NCBI GenBank assembly: GCA_039187375.1
Contig: JBCCZN010000142.1
Span: forward strand, 1-7,418
Origin: CALBPI01 sp039187375
GTDB taxonomy: Bacteria; Pseudomonadota; Gammaproteobacteria; Steroidobacterales; Woeseiaceae
DNA length: 7,418 nucleotides
Direction of reading: 5' to 3'
A program made the position numbers and the translations under genes. Shown here piece after piece: positions 1 through 6,586 of this stretch (position 1 is its first letter; every line of letters begins with the position of its first letter). Below the pieces are notes generated by a model, which searched no databases, was not told the DNA's origin, and worked only from the letters and a program-made list of their open reading frames with translations.

Positions 1-15
1 CTCGCTTGAGTATTC

Positions 16-453
16 TCACGGGGAAGAATCCGGCCCGTCATGGGGTGACCCAGTGGCTGCCGGGACGAGATGTGCGCCACTTTGATTGGCGGAACCGCGG
101 ATGACATCGGCACCCCAGGCGCGGGCAATGCGCTCGGGCACGTCACCATCGACCGAGCCGGAAATTAAAAAACATGGTTTGAAGCCAGATCTGATCCAGC
201 GAAAAATTTCGGTGGAGCACAACACATGGTGCTGATGCCAATAGCACGGTGCGCAGGGTGTATCCGATGCGAGCAATTTGGACAGGTGTTGCGCGCCAAT
301 CATTGGTTGATAGCGGTAGGTGGCCAGCAGGATACGCAGCAGTGCGCGTGCGATCGGCATGCCGATGGCGTAATACAGCCGCCGCCACAGGTTCAGCGTG
401 CGTTGCGATGCGCTACTGCGGCGACTGGTATCAACGGGTTTCTGATCGTTCAC
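16..453 (-). CDS. DUF374-type lysophospholipid acyltransferase, C-terminally truncated (possible pseudogene)
   Basis: The 145-residue product starts at a GTG (reads GTG AAC GAT CAG). Residues about 45-120 resemble DUF374 acyltransferases of the LPLAT superfamily: a WHQHH block (residues 72-76, where the family has a Trp-His motif), then LISGSVDGDVPERIARAWGA and VIRGSANQSGA, matching the family's S-x-DGD and RGS blocks. Such enzymes transfer an acyl chain to a lipid acceptor at the inner membrane; the substrate here is unknown. Family members usually run past 200 residues, with a helix after RGS and then a TPDGP block. Here only about ten residues separate SGA from a degenerate SPHDGP, and a TGA stop follows. 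In the neighbouring frame VTP can be read just before DGP, suggesting at least one indel. It is divergent from the P450 gene across 56 bp. The family call is fairly good; whether it is functional is doubtful. Sequence error near the window end is an alternative. Confidence 0.7.
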   Translation of the reverse strand: MNDQKPVDTSRRSSASQRTLNLWRRLYYAIGMPIARALLRILLATYRYQPMIGAQHLSKLLASDTPCAPCYWHQHHVLCSTEIFRWIRSGFKPCFLISGSVDGDVPERIARAWGADVIRGSANQSGAHLVPAATGSPHDGPDSSP

Positions 454-490
454 GGTGGCCAGTTTGCGGTATGCCCGGAACGACGGTCAA

Positions 491-503
491 TGTAAAATGT
501 ACA
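491..503. promoter_or_regulatory. Small inverted repeat in the divergent intergenic region (possible operator/promoter)
   Basis: The 56-bp gap between the divergent acyltransferase (GTG at 453) and P450 (ATG at 510) must hold the start signals for both. It contains the inverted repeat TGTA-AAATG-TACA, and the same stretch offers TAAAAT (493-498) as a rightward -10-like hexamer about 12 bases before the P450 ATG. On the other strand TTTACA lies 17 bp before CATACC, a weak leftward -35/-10 pair. None is a strong match, and a four-base half-site occurs easily by chance. A shared regulator is an inference only. Confidence 0.25.
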
Positions 504-509
504 GCGCGT

Positions 510-1820
510 ATGAGTGTAGCTTCCCCCACATCGCGGCGCGCACCCGGGCCGTGCGAACCCCTGCCACTTGCCGTCAACAATGCCACGCTGTCGGTGTTGC
601 AGACGCTGGCGGGTGAGTATGGCGATGTCGTGCGGATACCCCAGGCTAACGAGCGGGTGGCCTATTTCATTAATGACGCCGATGCCGTGCGCGAGATTTT
701 GGTGCGCCAGCATCAGCGTTATCGCAAGGGCCGTGGTTTCGAGCGCGTCAAAATGCTGTTGGGCAATGGTCTGATCGTCAGCGACGGGGAAGTCTGGCGT
801 CGCTCACGCACGATGGTTCAACCCGCTTTCAAGCCGCGTAAGCTACACCGGCTGACGGACCACATGGTGGCCTGCGCGCGCAGCCTGCAACGACAGTGGC
901 GCACAGCATGCGATGTCGGCGAATCGCTGAATATCACGCGCCAAACCAGTGACTTTGCGCTTGAGCTGATCCTGATCAGCATCTTCGGTGAGGATCTGAA
1001 AGATGTTGCGGCATTGGCCGACGATGAGCGTTTCCAGTTTCTCGCACCCGAGGCAGGGCGAGACCTGGAGATGGTGAAGCGCGTGCGCGATTTGCGTCGC
1101 TGGATTCAATCGGTAATCGATATGCGTCGCACCTCAAATCGCGACGACGATGATTTCCTGGCGCTGTATCTGGCGGCGACCGATCGTACGGGCCAGCCAT
1201 TCACCGATAAGCAATTACTCGATGAGATGATCACGCTGATCGTTGCAGGATTTGAAACCTCGGCGAATACGCTGAACTGGTTTTGGTATTTGATTTCGGC
1301 TGCTCCGGAAATAGAGTCGGCCTTACTCGAGGAAATCAAGGCCGCGCTAGCCTTGGCCGGTGGCCTCAATGCGGATACGGCGACCAACATGCCGCTCGCG
1401 CAGGCGGTGCTCGAGGAGACGCTGCGATTGTATCCGCCGGTTTGGTTGTTCTCGCGTCAGGCGCTGGAGCCGATCGAGGTGGCCGGGTATGACATCGAAC
1501 AAGGCGCGGATTTGTATCTGTCTCCGTATTTGCTGCATCGGCACGCTGACCACTGGCGAGACCCGGAGGCGTTTTCGCCCGATCGCTTCCTGGATCGGGA
1601 CGCACCGCCCAAAGCGTTTTTTCCGTTTTCGCTTGGGCCGCGCCGCTGTATCGGCGAGTATTTTTCGTTTCTCGAAATGAAACTGCACATGGCGGTGCTG
1701 TTGCCCGAGTTTCAGTTAGCACGCATCGAGCCGGCGCCGCCGGCTTGCGAGTTTGCGATCAATCTGCGTGCGCGAGATGATATCCGGCTGATGCCCACGC
1801 GCCGAGGTCGCGCTGCATGA
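510..1820 (+). CDS. Cytochrome P450 monooxygenase (soluble bacterial type)
   Basis: Haem-thiolate monooxygenase, expected to insert one oxygen atom of O2 into an organic substrate using electrons from partner redox proteins not encoded here. With the ATG at 510 it has 436 residues, a normal length for a bacterial soluble P450. Visible motifs: C-helix WRRSR (W96, R100); I-helix AGFETSA (246-252), the oxygen-activation motif; K-helix EETLRLYPP with the ExxR pair E303/R306; DPEAFSPDRF (351-360); and the haem loop FSLGPRRCIG (373-382) with Cys380 as iron ligand. The I-helix and haem loop look closer to the fatty-acid-oxidising CYP4/CYP102/CYP110-like groups than to CamA-type P450s, which is a resemblance only. 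There is no membrane anchor. The frame stays open back to 249, but that part is antisense to the acyltransferase and has no P450 features. No clear Shine-Dalgarno precedes 510, so the start could also be 471. The stop overlaps the ligase start (ATGA), linking the two in one operon. Confidence 0.93.
   Translation: MSVASPTSRRAPGPCEPLPLAVNNATLSVLQTLAGEYGDVVRIPQANERVAYFINDADAVREILVRQHQRYRKGRGFERVKMLLGNGLIVSDGEVWRRSRTMVQPAFKPRKLHRLTDHMVACARSLQRQWRTACDVGESLNITRQTSDFALELILISIFGEDLKDVAALADDERFQFLAPEAGRDLEMVKRVRDLRRWIQSVIDMRRTSNRDDDDFLALYLAATDRTGQPFTDKQLLDEMITLIVAGFETSANTLNWFWYLISAAPEIESALLEEIKAALALAGGLNADTATNMPLAQAVLEETLRLYPPVWLFSRQALEPIEVAGYDIEQGADLYLSPYLLHRHADHWRDPEAFSPDRFLDRDAPPKAFFPFSLGPRRCIGEYFSFLEMKLHMAVLLPEFQLARIEPAPPACEFAINLRARDDIRLMPTRRGRAA
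1804..1820 (+). promoter_or_regulatory. Ribosome binding site and ATGA stop-start overlap
   Basis: GAGGT at 1804-1808 lies eight bases before the ATG at 1817. That ATG shares its last bases with the P450 stop TGA (1818-1820). The ATGA overlap is a typical arrangement for translational coupling, so the P450 and the ligase are probably made in linked amounts. Confidence 0.6.
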
Positions 1821-3778
1821 ACCGTTATGAATCTCTCGCCCAGGTGCTGCTGGATGCGCGCGAGCGTGATCAGTACATCCGTTTTATCGATGGCGAGAAC
1901 GACATCACCGAAATTTCCAGTCGTGAGCTGTACGAGCGCGCGATGCAATTGCTGGGCACCTTGCAGCGTGCAGGGATGCAACGTGGTGATGAGCTGGTGA
2001 TCTTCACTCGCAGCAACCACGATTTTGCTGTGAGTTTCTGGGCGGCCGTGCTGGGCGCAATGGTGCCGGTGCCAGTCGCTGTCGGCATTTCGGATGAGCA
2101 TCGACTCAAGCTGTTTCGGATCCTTGGCCAGCTGCATCAAGCCCGATTAATTAGTGATTCCGCTTTGAAGACGCGACTGCAGGACTTTGCACAAGATCAA
2201 GGTCGCGAGGACATGCAGACCGCGTTGGCCAGCGCATTGGCGTTCGATGATCTGGGCCAGGACGCAGAACCGGGTGACTATCAGGCAGCCGGACCGAGCG
2301 ATCCGGCTTTCATTCAGTATTCTTCCGGATCGACCGGAGACCCGAAAGGTGTCTGCCTGACACACCTGAACATCTGCACCAACATTCGCGCTGTTCTGGA
2401 GTGGCTGGGCTGGGACGAACAGGATCGCTCGCTCAGCTGGATGCCGTTGACCCACGATATGGGTTTGATCGGATATCACCTGACGGCGCTGGCTGCGGGT
2501 ATGAATAGTGCGATCATGGATACCTCGTTGTTTGTGCGTCGGCCGTTGTTATGGCTACAGCTGGCGTCCGAGTTGCGCGCCACTCAGCTGTCATCCCCAA
2601 ACTTCGGCTACAAGCACTTTCTCAAGTTGTTTGAGCGCAAAGGTCTGCCGGACGGCACTGATCTATCGTCCGTTGAGCTAATCGTCAATGGTGCCGAGCC
2701 GATTTCGGTGCCGTTAATCGAGGCATTTCTGGCAGCGATGGCACCATTTGGCTTGAAGCGCGAGGCGATGTTCCCGGTCTATGGTCTAGCGGAAGCGACG
2801 GTCGCGGTGACATTCGGCAAGCCGGGTGAGCACTACGATGCGATCGTGGTTGATCGTCATAAGCTGGCGATTGGTCAACGTATCGACCGCCAGCCGGTCA
2901 ATGCGGATGATGCGCTGCAACTGGTGAAGTGCGGTATGCCGATTCGTGATGTCCAGATGCGACTCGTAGATGATGCCGGCGATATCGTCGAAGACGAGGT
3001 TGTGGGCCATATACAGCTACATGGAGACAGCGTCGCCGACAGTATTTACGGCGACACGGCGGCCAGCGCGGCATTGTTCACCGATGACGACTGGTTGCGC
3101 ACCGGTGACTGCGGAGTCGTTGTCGATGGCCGTCTGGTGATCACCGGTCGGCAGAAAGACATCATTATTGTTAATGGTCAGAATTATTACCCACATGACC
3201 TGGAGGTCATGCTGGAGCGCTTGCCTGAAATCGATCTCGGCAAGGTGGTTGTCGCCGGTGCGGGTCTGGATGCTGACAATGACACGGAGTCGTTGCTGGC
3301 CTTCGTATTGCATCGAGGGGATCCAGAAGCGTTGCTGCCGTTAGCACAGAATATCCACGAGTGCCTGGGTGAGCAGGCTGGGCTCGAGGTCAGCCATGTA
3401 TTGCCAATCGAGCGCGTACCGAAGACGACAAGTGGCAAGGTGCAACGGGCGAAACTGGTGTCGGCCTACCAGGCAGGTGATTACGACGCCGCAATTGAGG
3501 CAATGACGCCGCGCGAGCAAGACGCGCAAGTGCCAGCGACCAGTGGCGATGCGCTGATCGATCAATTGCTTGCGATTTGTAATCAGCATTCCGGCAACGT
3601 TCGGATCGGTGCTGACGACAATTTGTTCGAAGTTGGCGTGAGCTCGCTGACTTTGTCGGAAATCGTGCTGGCGATCGATGAGACCTACCCGGATCAGTTG
3701 GATATCAGTGACCTGTTCGATGTGCCGACGGTCAGTGAAGTAGCGGCGTTCCTGAGCAACAAAGGTGTCGAACCCTGA
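1817..3778 (+). CDS. Fatty-acyl-AMP ligase (FAAL-like) fused to a C-terminal acyl carrier protein domain
   Basis: A 653-residue didomain protein of the ANL adenylate-forming superfamily. Residues about 1-560 are the adenylation enzyme: P-loop YSSGSTGDPKG (168-178), SWMPLTHDMGLIG (207-219), VYGLAEA (321-327), LRTGDCG (427-433), the hinge ITGRQKD followed by a VNGQNYYPHDLE stretch (442-463), and PKTTSGKVQR (535-544) with Lys541 as the likely catalytic lysine. The HDMGLIG block, PNFGYKH, and a VDRHKLAIG...LVKCG segment (345-372) before GMPIRD resemble FAALs, which transfer acyl-AMP to a carrier protein rather than to CoA. Residues about 575-650 form a carrier domain; the phosphopantetheine serine is Ser610 in DNLFEVGVSSL, where the usual DSL is SSL. 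Expected role: activate a carboxylic acid with ATP and load it on its own carrier. It is co-transcribed with the P450. No condensation, ketosynthase or thioesterase domain is present. FAAL rather than acyl-CoA ligase is likely but unproven. Confidence 0.9.
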   Translation: MNRYESLAQVLLDARERDQYIRFIDGENDITEISSRELYERAMQLLGTLQRAGMQRGDELVIFTRSNHDFAVSFWAAVLGAMVPVPVAVGISDEHRLKLFRILGQLHQARLISDSALKTRLQDFAQDQGREDMQTALASALAFDDLGQDAEPGDYQAAGPSDPAFIQYSSGSTGDPKGVCLTHLNICTNIRAVLEWLGWDEQDRSLSWMPLTHDMGLIGYHLTALAAGMNSAIMDTSLFVRRPLLWLQLASELRATQLSSPNFGYKHFLKLFERKGLPDGTDLSSVELIVNGAEPISVPLIEAFLAAMAPFGLKREAMFPVYGLAEATVAVTFGKPGEHYDAIVVDRHKLAIGQRIDRQPVNADDALQLVKCGMPIRDVQMRLVDDAGDIVEDEVVGHIQLHGDSVADSIYGDTAASAALFTDDDWLRTGDCGVVVDGRLVITGRQKDIIIVNGQNYYPHDLEVMLERLPEIDLGKVVVAGAGLDADNDTESLLAFVLHRGDPEALLPLAQNIHECLGEQAGLEVSHVLPIERVPKTTSGKVQRAKLVSAYQAGDYDAAIEAMTPREQDAQVPATSGDALIDQLLAICNQHSGNVRIGADDNLFEVGVSSLTLSEIVLAIDETYPDQLDISDLFDVPTVSEVAAFLSNKGVEP

Positions 3779-3799
3779 AGCATCAGGCGTTGCTATACT
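3774..3799 (+). promoter_or_regulatory. Extended -10 promoter of the prolyl oligopeptidase gene, with an upstream palindrome
   Basis: TGCTATACT at 3791-3799 fits the extended -10 consensus TGnTATAAT with one mismatch; transcription would start near 3806, before the AGGGAG ribosome binding site (3818-3823). No good -35 hexamer is seen 16-18 bp upstream, which extended -10 promoters can do without. The -35 region overlaps the palindrome CCTGA-AGCA-TCAGG (3774-3787), which covers the stop codon of the ligase. That hairpin has no T-tract and so is not a convincing terminator; it could be an operator or chance. Confidence 0.5.
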
Positions 3800-3829
3800 C
3801 GTGGCATCACATTTTGCAGGGAGCGGGTC

Positions 3830-6013
3830 ATGCGGCGTTTTTTCTTGTTTTTTCAGCTAGCGGCACTGGCGACATTGGCAGCATGCGGCCAGTCAACAGA
3901 CTCTGGCACTGAACCATCACAGGAGGCGGCTGTGGATACGCCAGAACCCGAAGATCCCAATCTCTGGCTCGAGGCCGTTGAGGGCGAAGAAGCACTGGCC
4001 TGGGTTGAGGGCGAGAACGAGCGGTCACTGGCGCAATTAACGGCAGAGCCTTTGTACGAACAAAACTACGCCGCCGCGCTGGCGGTGTTGACCTCGGATG
4101 AGCGTATTCCGTACGGCTCGATCCGCGACGGTTTCGTTTACAACTTCTGGCAGGACGACACCAATGTTCGCGGTCTGTGGCGACGCACTTCGTTGGCGGA
4201 ATACGAAAAGGCGCAGCCCGACTGGGAAACGGTTCTCGACTTCGATGCACTGGCCGCTAGCGAAGACAAAAACTGGGTATTCAAGGGCAGCAATTGCTTT
4301 AGACCCAAAGGCAGCGACCAAACGCGCTGTCTGGTGTCGTTGTCGAACGGCGGCAAGGATGCGGTTGAGATGCGTGAGTTCAGTCTTGCCGACAAGGCAT
4401 TTGTCGAGGGCGGCTTTTATCTGCCGGAGGCCAAGCAGGGTGCCGCCTGGGTCGATGCTGACACGCTGCTGGTCAGCACCGACTGGGGTGGTGATGGCAG
4501 CACGCTAACCGAATCCGGCTATCCGTCCGATGTGCGCATGCTCAAACGCGGGCAGGATCTGGCCGACACCCAAACTGCTTATGCCGGTGAATCCACCGAC
4601 GTGGGTGTCTGGCCGTGGGCCAGCGAACTCAAGGATGGCCGCATGATTTACGGCGCGGTCGAGTCCGATACATTTTTCACCTCAACGTTCTGGTTGTTGA
4701 TGGGCGATGAGCCGGTTGCGATGCCGATTCCACCCAAGTCCTCGCCGGGTGATGTTGAGGACGGCTTTCTGTTTGTCACCTTGCAGCAGGACTGGAGTCC
4801 CGAGGGCCAGAGTGAGACCTTCCAGAATGGCGATCTGGTCGCATTCGAATTGGATGCGTTTCTTGACAGCAGCGAGTTGCCGCCGGTTGAGCTGGTATTC
4901 CGTGCCAACGAGCGGCAGGCGGTCAATTCAGTATCGGTCGCTGCGGGTGGCGCGCTGTTGTCGATCAACGACAACGTCGTCAGCAAGATCTTACGCCTGA
5001 AACGTACTGAGGCAGGTTGGGCAACCGATCCGGTTACGTTACCGGGTTCGGGGCGTGCCAGCATCTTTTTTGCCGATGATGATATCGACACTGTATTCAT
5101 CAATTTTGAAGGCTTTCTGACGCCCGACACGTTGTTGCGCTACAACTCGCGGACCGGAGAAATGGCGCCATTGAAGGCGTTACCTGCTTTGTTCGATACA
5201 GACGGCCTTGCGGTGCAACAGTTTGAGGCGCGCTCCAAAGATGGTACGCAGGTGCCGTATTTTGTGGTGCACAGAGCGGATATCGAATTTGACGGCAGTA
5301 CGCCGACACTGCTGTATGGCTATGGTGGGTTTGAGGTATCAATGCGTCCCTCCTACTCCGGTACCCTCGGCAAGATGTGGCTCGAACGCGGTGGTGCGTA
5401 TGCGCTGGCGAATATTCGCGGTGGTGGCGAATTTGGCCCGGCCTGGCATCAAGCGGGTTTGAAGCAGAATCGGCAGCGTATTTATGACGACTTCATTGCG
5501 GTCGGCGAGGATTTGATCGACAGACGCATTACGTCGACGCCGCGGCTGGGCATCATGGGCGGCTCTAACGGGGGTTTGTTGATGGGCGTCATGCTGACCC
5601 AGCGTCCGGATCTTTGGAATGCCGTGGTCGTTCAGGTGCCGCTGCTCGATATGCTGCGCTACGACAAACTGCTGGCTGGCGCATCGTGGGTTGACGAATA
5701 TGGCGATCCGGATGTGCCCGAAGAGCGTGCCTTCCTGGAGACGATTTCGCCTTATCACAACTTCGATGAGTCGGCCGAATACCCGACGCCATTCTTTGTG
5801 ACATCGACCAAGGATGACCGTGTGCATCCGGGTCATGCGCGTAAAATGGCGCAGCGTTTCCAGGCCGCCGAAAAACCGTTTCTCTATTATGAGAATACCG
5901 ACGGTGGCCACTCTGCCGCGGCCAATCAAAAGGCCCGGGCAAAACGAACGGCTCTGGAATATACCTATCTGGCTGAACGGTTGATGGATGCTGACGCGGA
6001 TACTGGCGACTGA
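3830..6013 (+). CDS. Lipoprotein prolyl oligopeptidase (peptidase family S9A)
   Basis: Serine peptidase of the prolyl oligopeptidase family, expected to cut short peptides after proline in the cell envelope. The 727-residue product begins with a lipoprotein signal peptide: MRRFFLFFQ, a hydrophobic stretch, and lipobox LAAC with Cys19 as the lipidated residue. Gly at +2 fits outer-membrane sorting. An acidic Thr/Pro/Glu-rich linker follows (about 22-42). DPNLWLEAVEG (42-52) and EALAWVEGENERS mark the S9A N-terminus; residues about 80-460 should form the beta-propeller that screens substrate size. The alpha/beta hydrolase domain (about 465-720) has RGGGEFGPAWH (530-540), GGSNGG with nucleophile Ser579, Asp662 in DDRVHP with Arg664, and DGGH with His694. 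GASWVDEYG (617-625) keeps Trp620, equivalent to the Trp that stacks on the P1 proline in porcine enzyme. The start is set by AGGGAG six bases upstream. It has its own promoter, so a link to the P450 operon is not implied. Confidence 0.95.
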   Translation: MRRFFLFFQLAALATLAACGQSTDSGTEPSQEAAVDTPEPEDPNLWLEAVEGEEALAWVEGENERSLAQLTAEPLYEQNYAAALAVLTSDERIPYGSIRDGFVYNFWQDDTNVRGLWRRTSLAEYEKAQPDWETVLDFDALAASEDKNWVFKGSNCFRPKGSDQTRCLVSLSNGGKDAVEMREFSLADKAFVEGGFYLPEAKQGAAWVDADTLLVSTDWGGDGSTLTESGYPSDVRMLKRGQDLADTQTAYAGESTDVGVWPWASELKDGRMIYGAVESDTFFTSTFWLLMGDEPVAMPIPPKSSPGDVEDGFLFVTLQQDWSPEGQSETFQNGDLVAFELDAFLDSSELPPVELVFRANERQAVNSVSVAAGGALLSINDNVVSKILRLKRTEAGWATDPVTLPGSGRASIFFADDDIDTVFINFEGFLTPDTLLRYNSRTGEMAPLKALPALFDTDGLAVQQFEARSKDGTQVPYFVVHRADIEFDGSTPTLLYGYGGFEVSMRPSYSGTLGKMWLERGGAYALANIRGGGEFGPAWHQAGLKQNRQRIYDDFIAVGEDLIDRRITSTPRLGIMGGSNGGLLMGVMLTQRPDLWNAVVVQVPLLDMLRYDKLLAGASWVDEYGDPDVPEERAFLETISPYHNFDESAEYPTPFFVTSTKDDRVHPGHARKMAQRFQAAEKPFLYYENTDGGHSAAANQKARAKRTALEYTYLAERLMDADADTGD

Positions 6014-6015
6014 GG

Positions 6016-6061
6016 TTGCAGTGGTCCGAGCTGCAATAAAAACCAGTATGCACTGGTCTTT
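6016..6061 (+). terminator. Two small hairpins after the peptidase gene (weak terminator candidate)
   Basis: Just after the peptidase stop there are two tandem stems. The first is TTGCAG (6016-6021) pairing with CTGCAA (6031-6036) around a nine-base loop. The second is ACCAGT (6042-6047) pairing with ACTGGT (6052-6057) around ATGC, followed by CTTTGCT. The second is preceded by AAAAA and followed by only three Ts, so as an intrinsic terminator it is weak. Some read-through into the DoxX-like gene is plausible. Confidence 0.35.
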
Positions 6062-6086
6062 GCTGACAACATGAATAATCGCGCGC

Positions 6087-6092
6087 AAGGAG
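6087..6092 (+). promoter_or_regulatory. Ribosome binding site deciding the start of the DoxX-like gene
   Basis: AAGGAG lies seven bases before the ATG at 6100 but only one base before the in-frame GTG at 6094. The spacing selects the ATG. Confidence 0.8.
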
Positions 6093-6099
6093 CGTGAAG

Positions 6100-6561
6100 A
6101 TGAAAAAAGTACTGCCGTGGATATTGGTGCTCGTACCCGTCGTTGTCTTTGTGCAATCGCTACCGTTCAAATTTTCCGGTGCTGCAGAGACGGTGCATAT
6201 TTTCACAACGCTTGGTGACTGGATCAAAAGCCTGGGGCTCAGCGCGCTGGGGGACGGTTTTACCCAGTACGGTGCGTACGGTGTCGGCATCGCCGAGATT
6301 ATTGCCAGTGTCTTGTTGCTGATTCCGGCGACACGACACTGGGGTGCATTATTCGGTACCGGCATTCTGAGTGGTGCGATCTTCTTCCACCTGTTTACGC
6401 CGCTTGGCATTAGCGTCAAGTTTCCGGGCGCACCGGAAGGCGGCGACCCAGCGTTGTTCATCATGGCGGTGATCGCCTGGTCATGCTTGCTGGCGCTGGT
6501 GATCATCAACCGCAACAAATACCCCTTTGTTGGCAAAACGGATGCGGCAGCGATTGCCTGA
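6100..6561 (+). CDS. DoxX-like small integral membrane protein
   Basis: A 153-residue, very hydrophobic protein with four predicted membrane helices at about 5-20, 57-76, 80-100 and 117-137. The segment AEIIASVLLLIPATRHWGAL (65-84) with the following SGAIFFHLFTPLG resembles the DoxX-like family, and KFSGAAETVHIFTTLG (24-39) fits the loop after helix 1 in that group. DoxX-like proteins sit in the inner membrane; the family has been tied to redox and oxidative-stress functions in some bacteria, but no defined activity can be assigned here. No catalytic motif or cysteine pair is visible. The Shine-Dalgarno AAGGAG sets the ATG at 6100 rather than the GTG at 6094. A possible -10 is AATAAT (6074-6079), without a good -35. 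The gene follows the peptidase after 86 bp and ends in a terminator. Confidence 0.8.
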   Translation: MKKVLPWILVLVPVVVFVQSLPFKFSGAAETVHIFTTLGDWIKSLGLSALGDGFTQYGAYGVGIAEIIASVLLLIPATRHWGALFGTGILSGAIFFHLFTPLGISVKFPGAPEGGDPALFIMAVIAWSCLLALVIINRNKYPFVGKTDAAAIA

Positions 6562-6586
6562 GCGTGCTACGCGCTCACTTTTTTTT
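6560..6586 (+). terminator. Rho-independent terminator between convergent genes
   Basis: GAGCGT (6560-6565) pairs with GCGCTC (6571-6576), including one wobble pair, around the loop GCTAC. AC and eight Ts (6579-6586) follow. It ends rightward transcription of the DoxX-like gene. The stem starts inside that gene's stop codon and ends inside the stop codon of the leftward dehydrogenase. On the other strand the hairpin is not followed by a T-tract, so it looks one-directional. Confidence 0.75.

Noticed and set aside
249..509. In-frame upstream extension of the P450 (87 extra residues)
   Set aside because: It lies antisense to the acyltransferase coding region and shows no P450 or signal-peptide character; the ATG at 510 gives the normal P450 length.
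1712..2140. Leftward open frame of 142 codons across the P450/ligase junction
   Set aside because: It is antisense to two genes with clear conserved motifs and has no ribosome binding site or domain signal that I can see.
3774..3787. Intrinsic terminator for the P450/ligase operon
   Set aside because: The hairpin is short (five pairs) and is followed by CGTTGC, with no T-tract.
5339..6088. Leftward open frame of 249 codons across the peptidase gene
   Set aside because: It is fully antisense to the catalytic domain of the peptidase, has an odd composition rich in Arg, His and Ile, and matches no family I know; a GC-codon shadow.
6094..6099. GTG at 6094 as the start of the DoxX-like protein
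   Set aside because: It is only one base after the AAGGAG ribosome binding site; the ATG at 6100 has proper spacing.
5589..6536. Leftward open frame of 315 codons spanning the peptidase end and the DoxX-like gene
   Set aside because: It is antisense to two well-supported genes and the gap between them, is low-complexity and Pro/Ser/Arg-rich, and has no plausible family resemblance.
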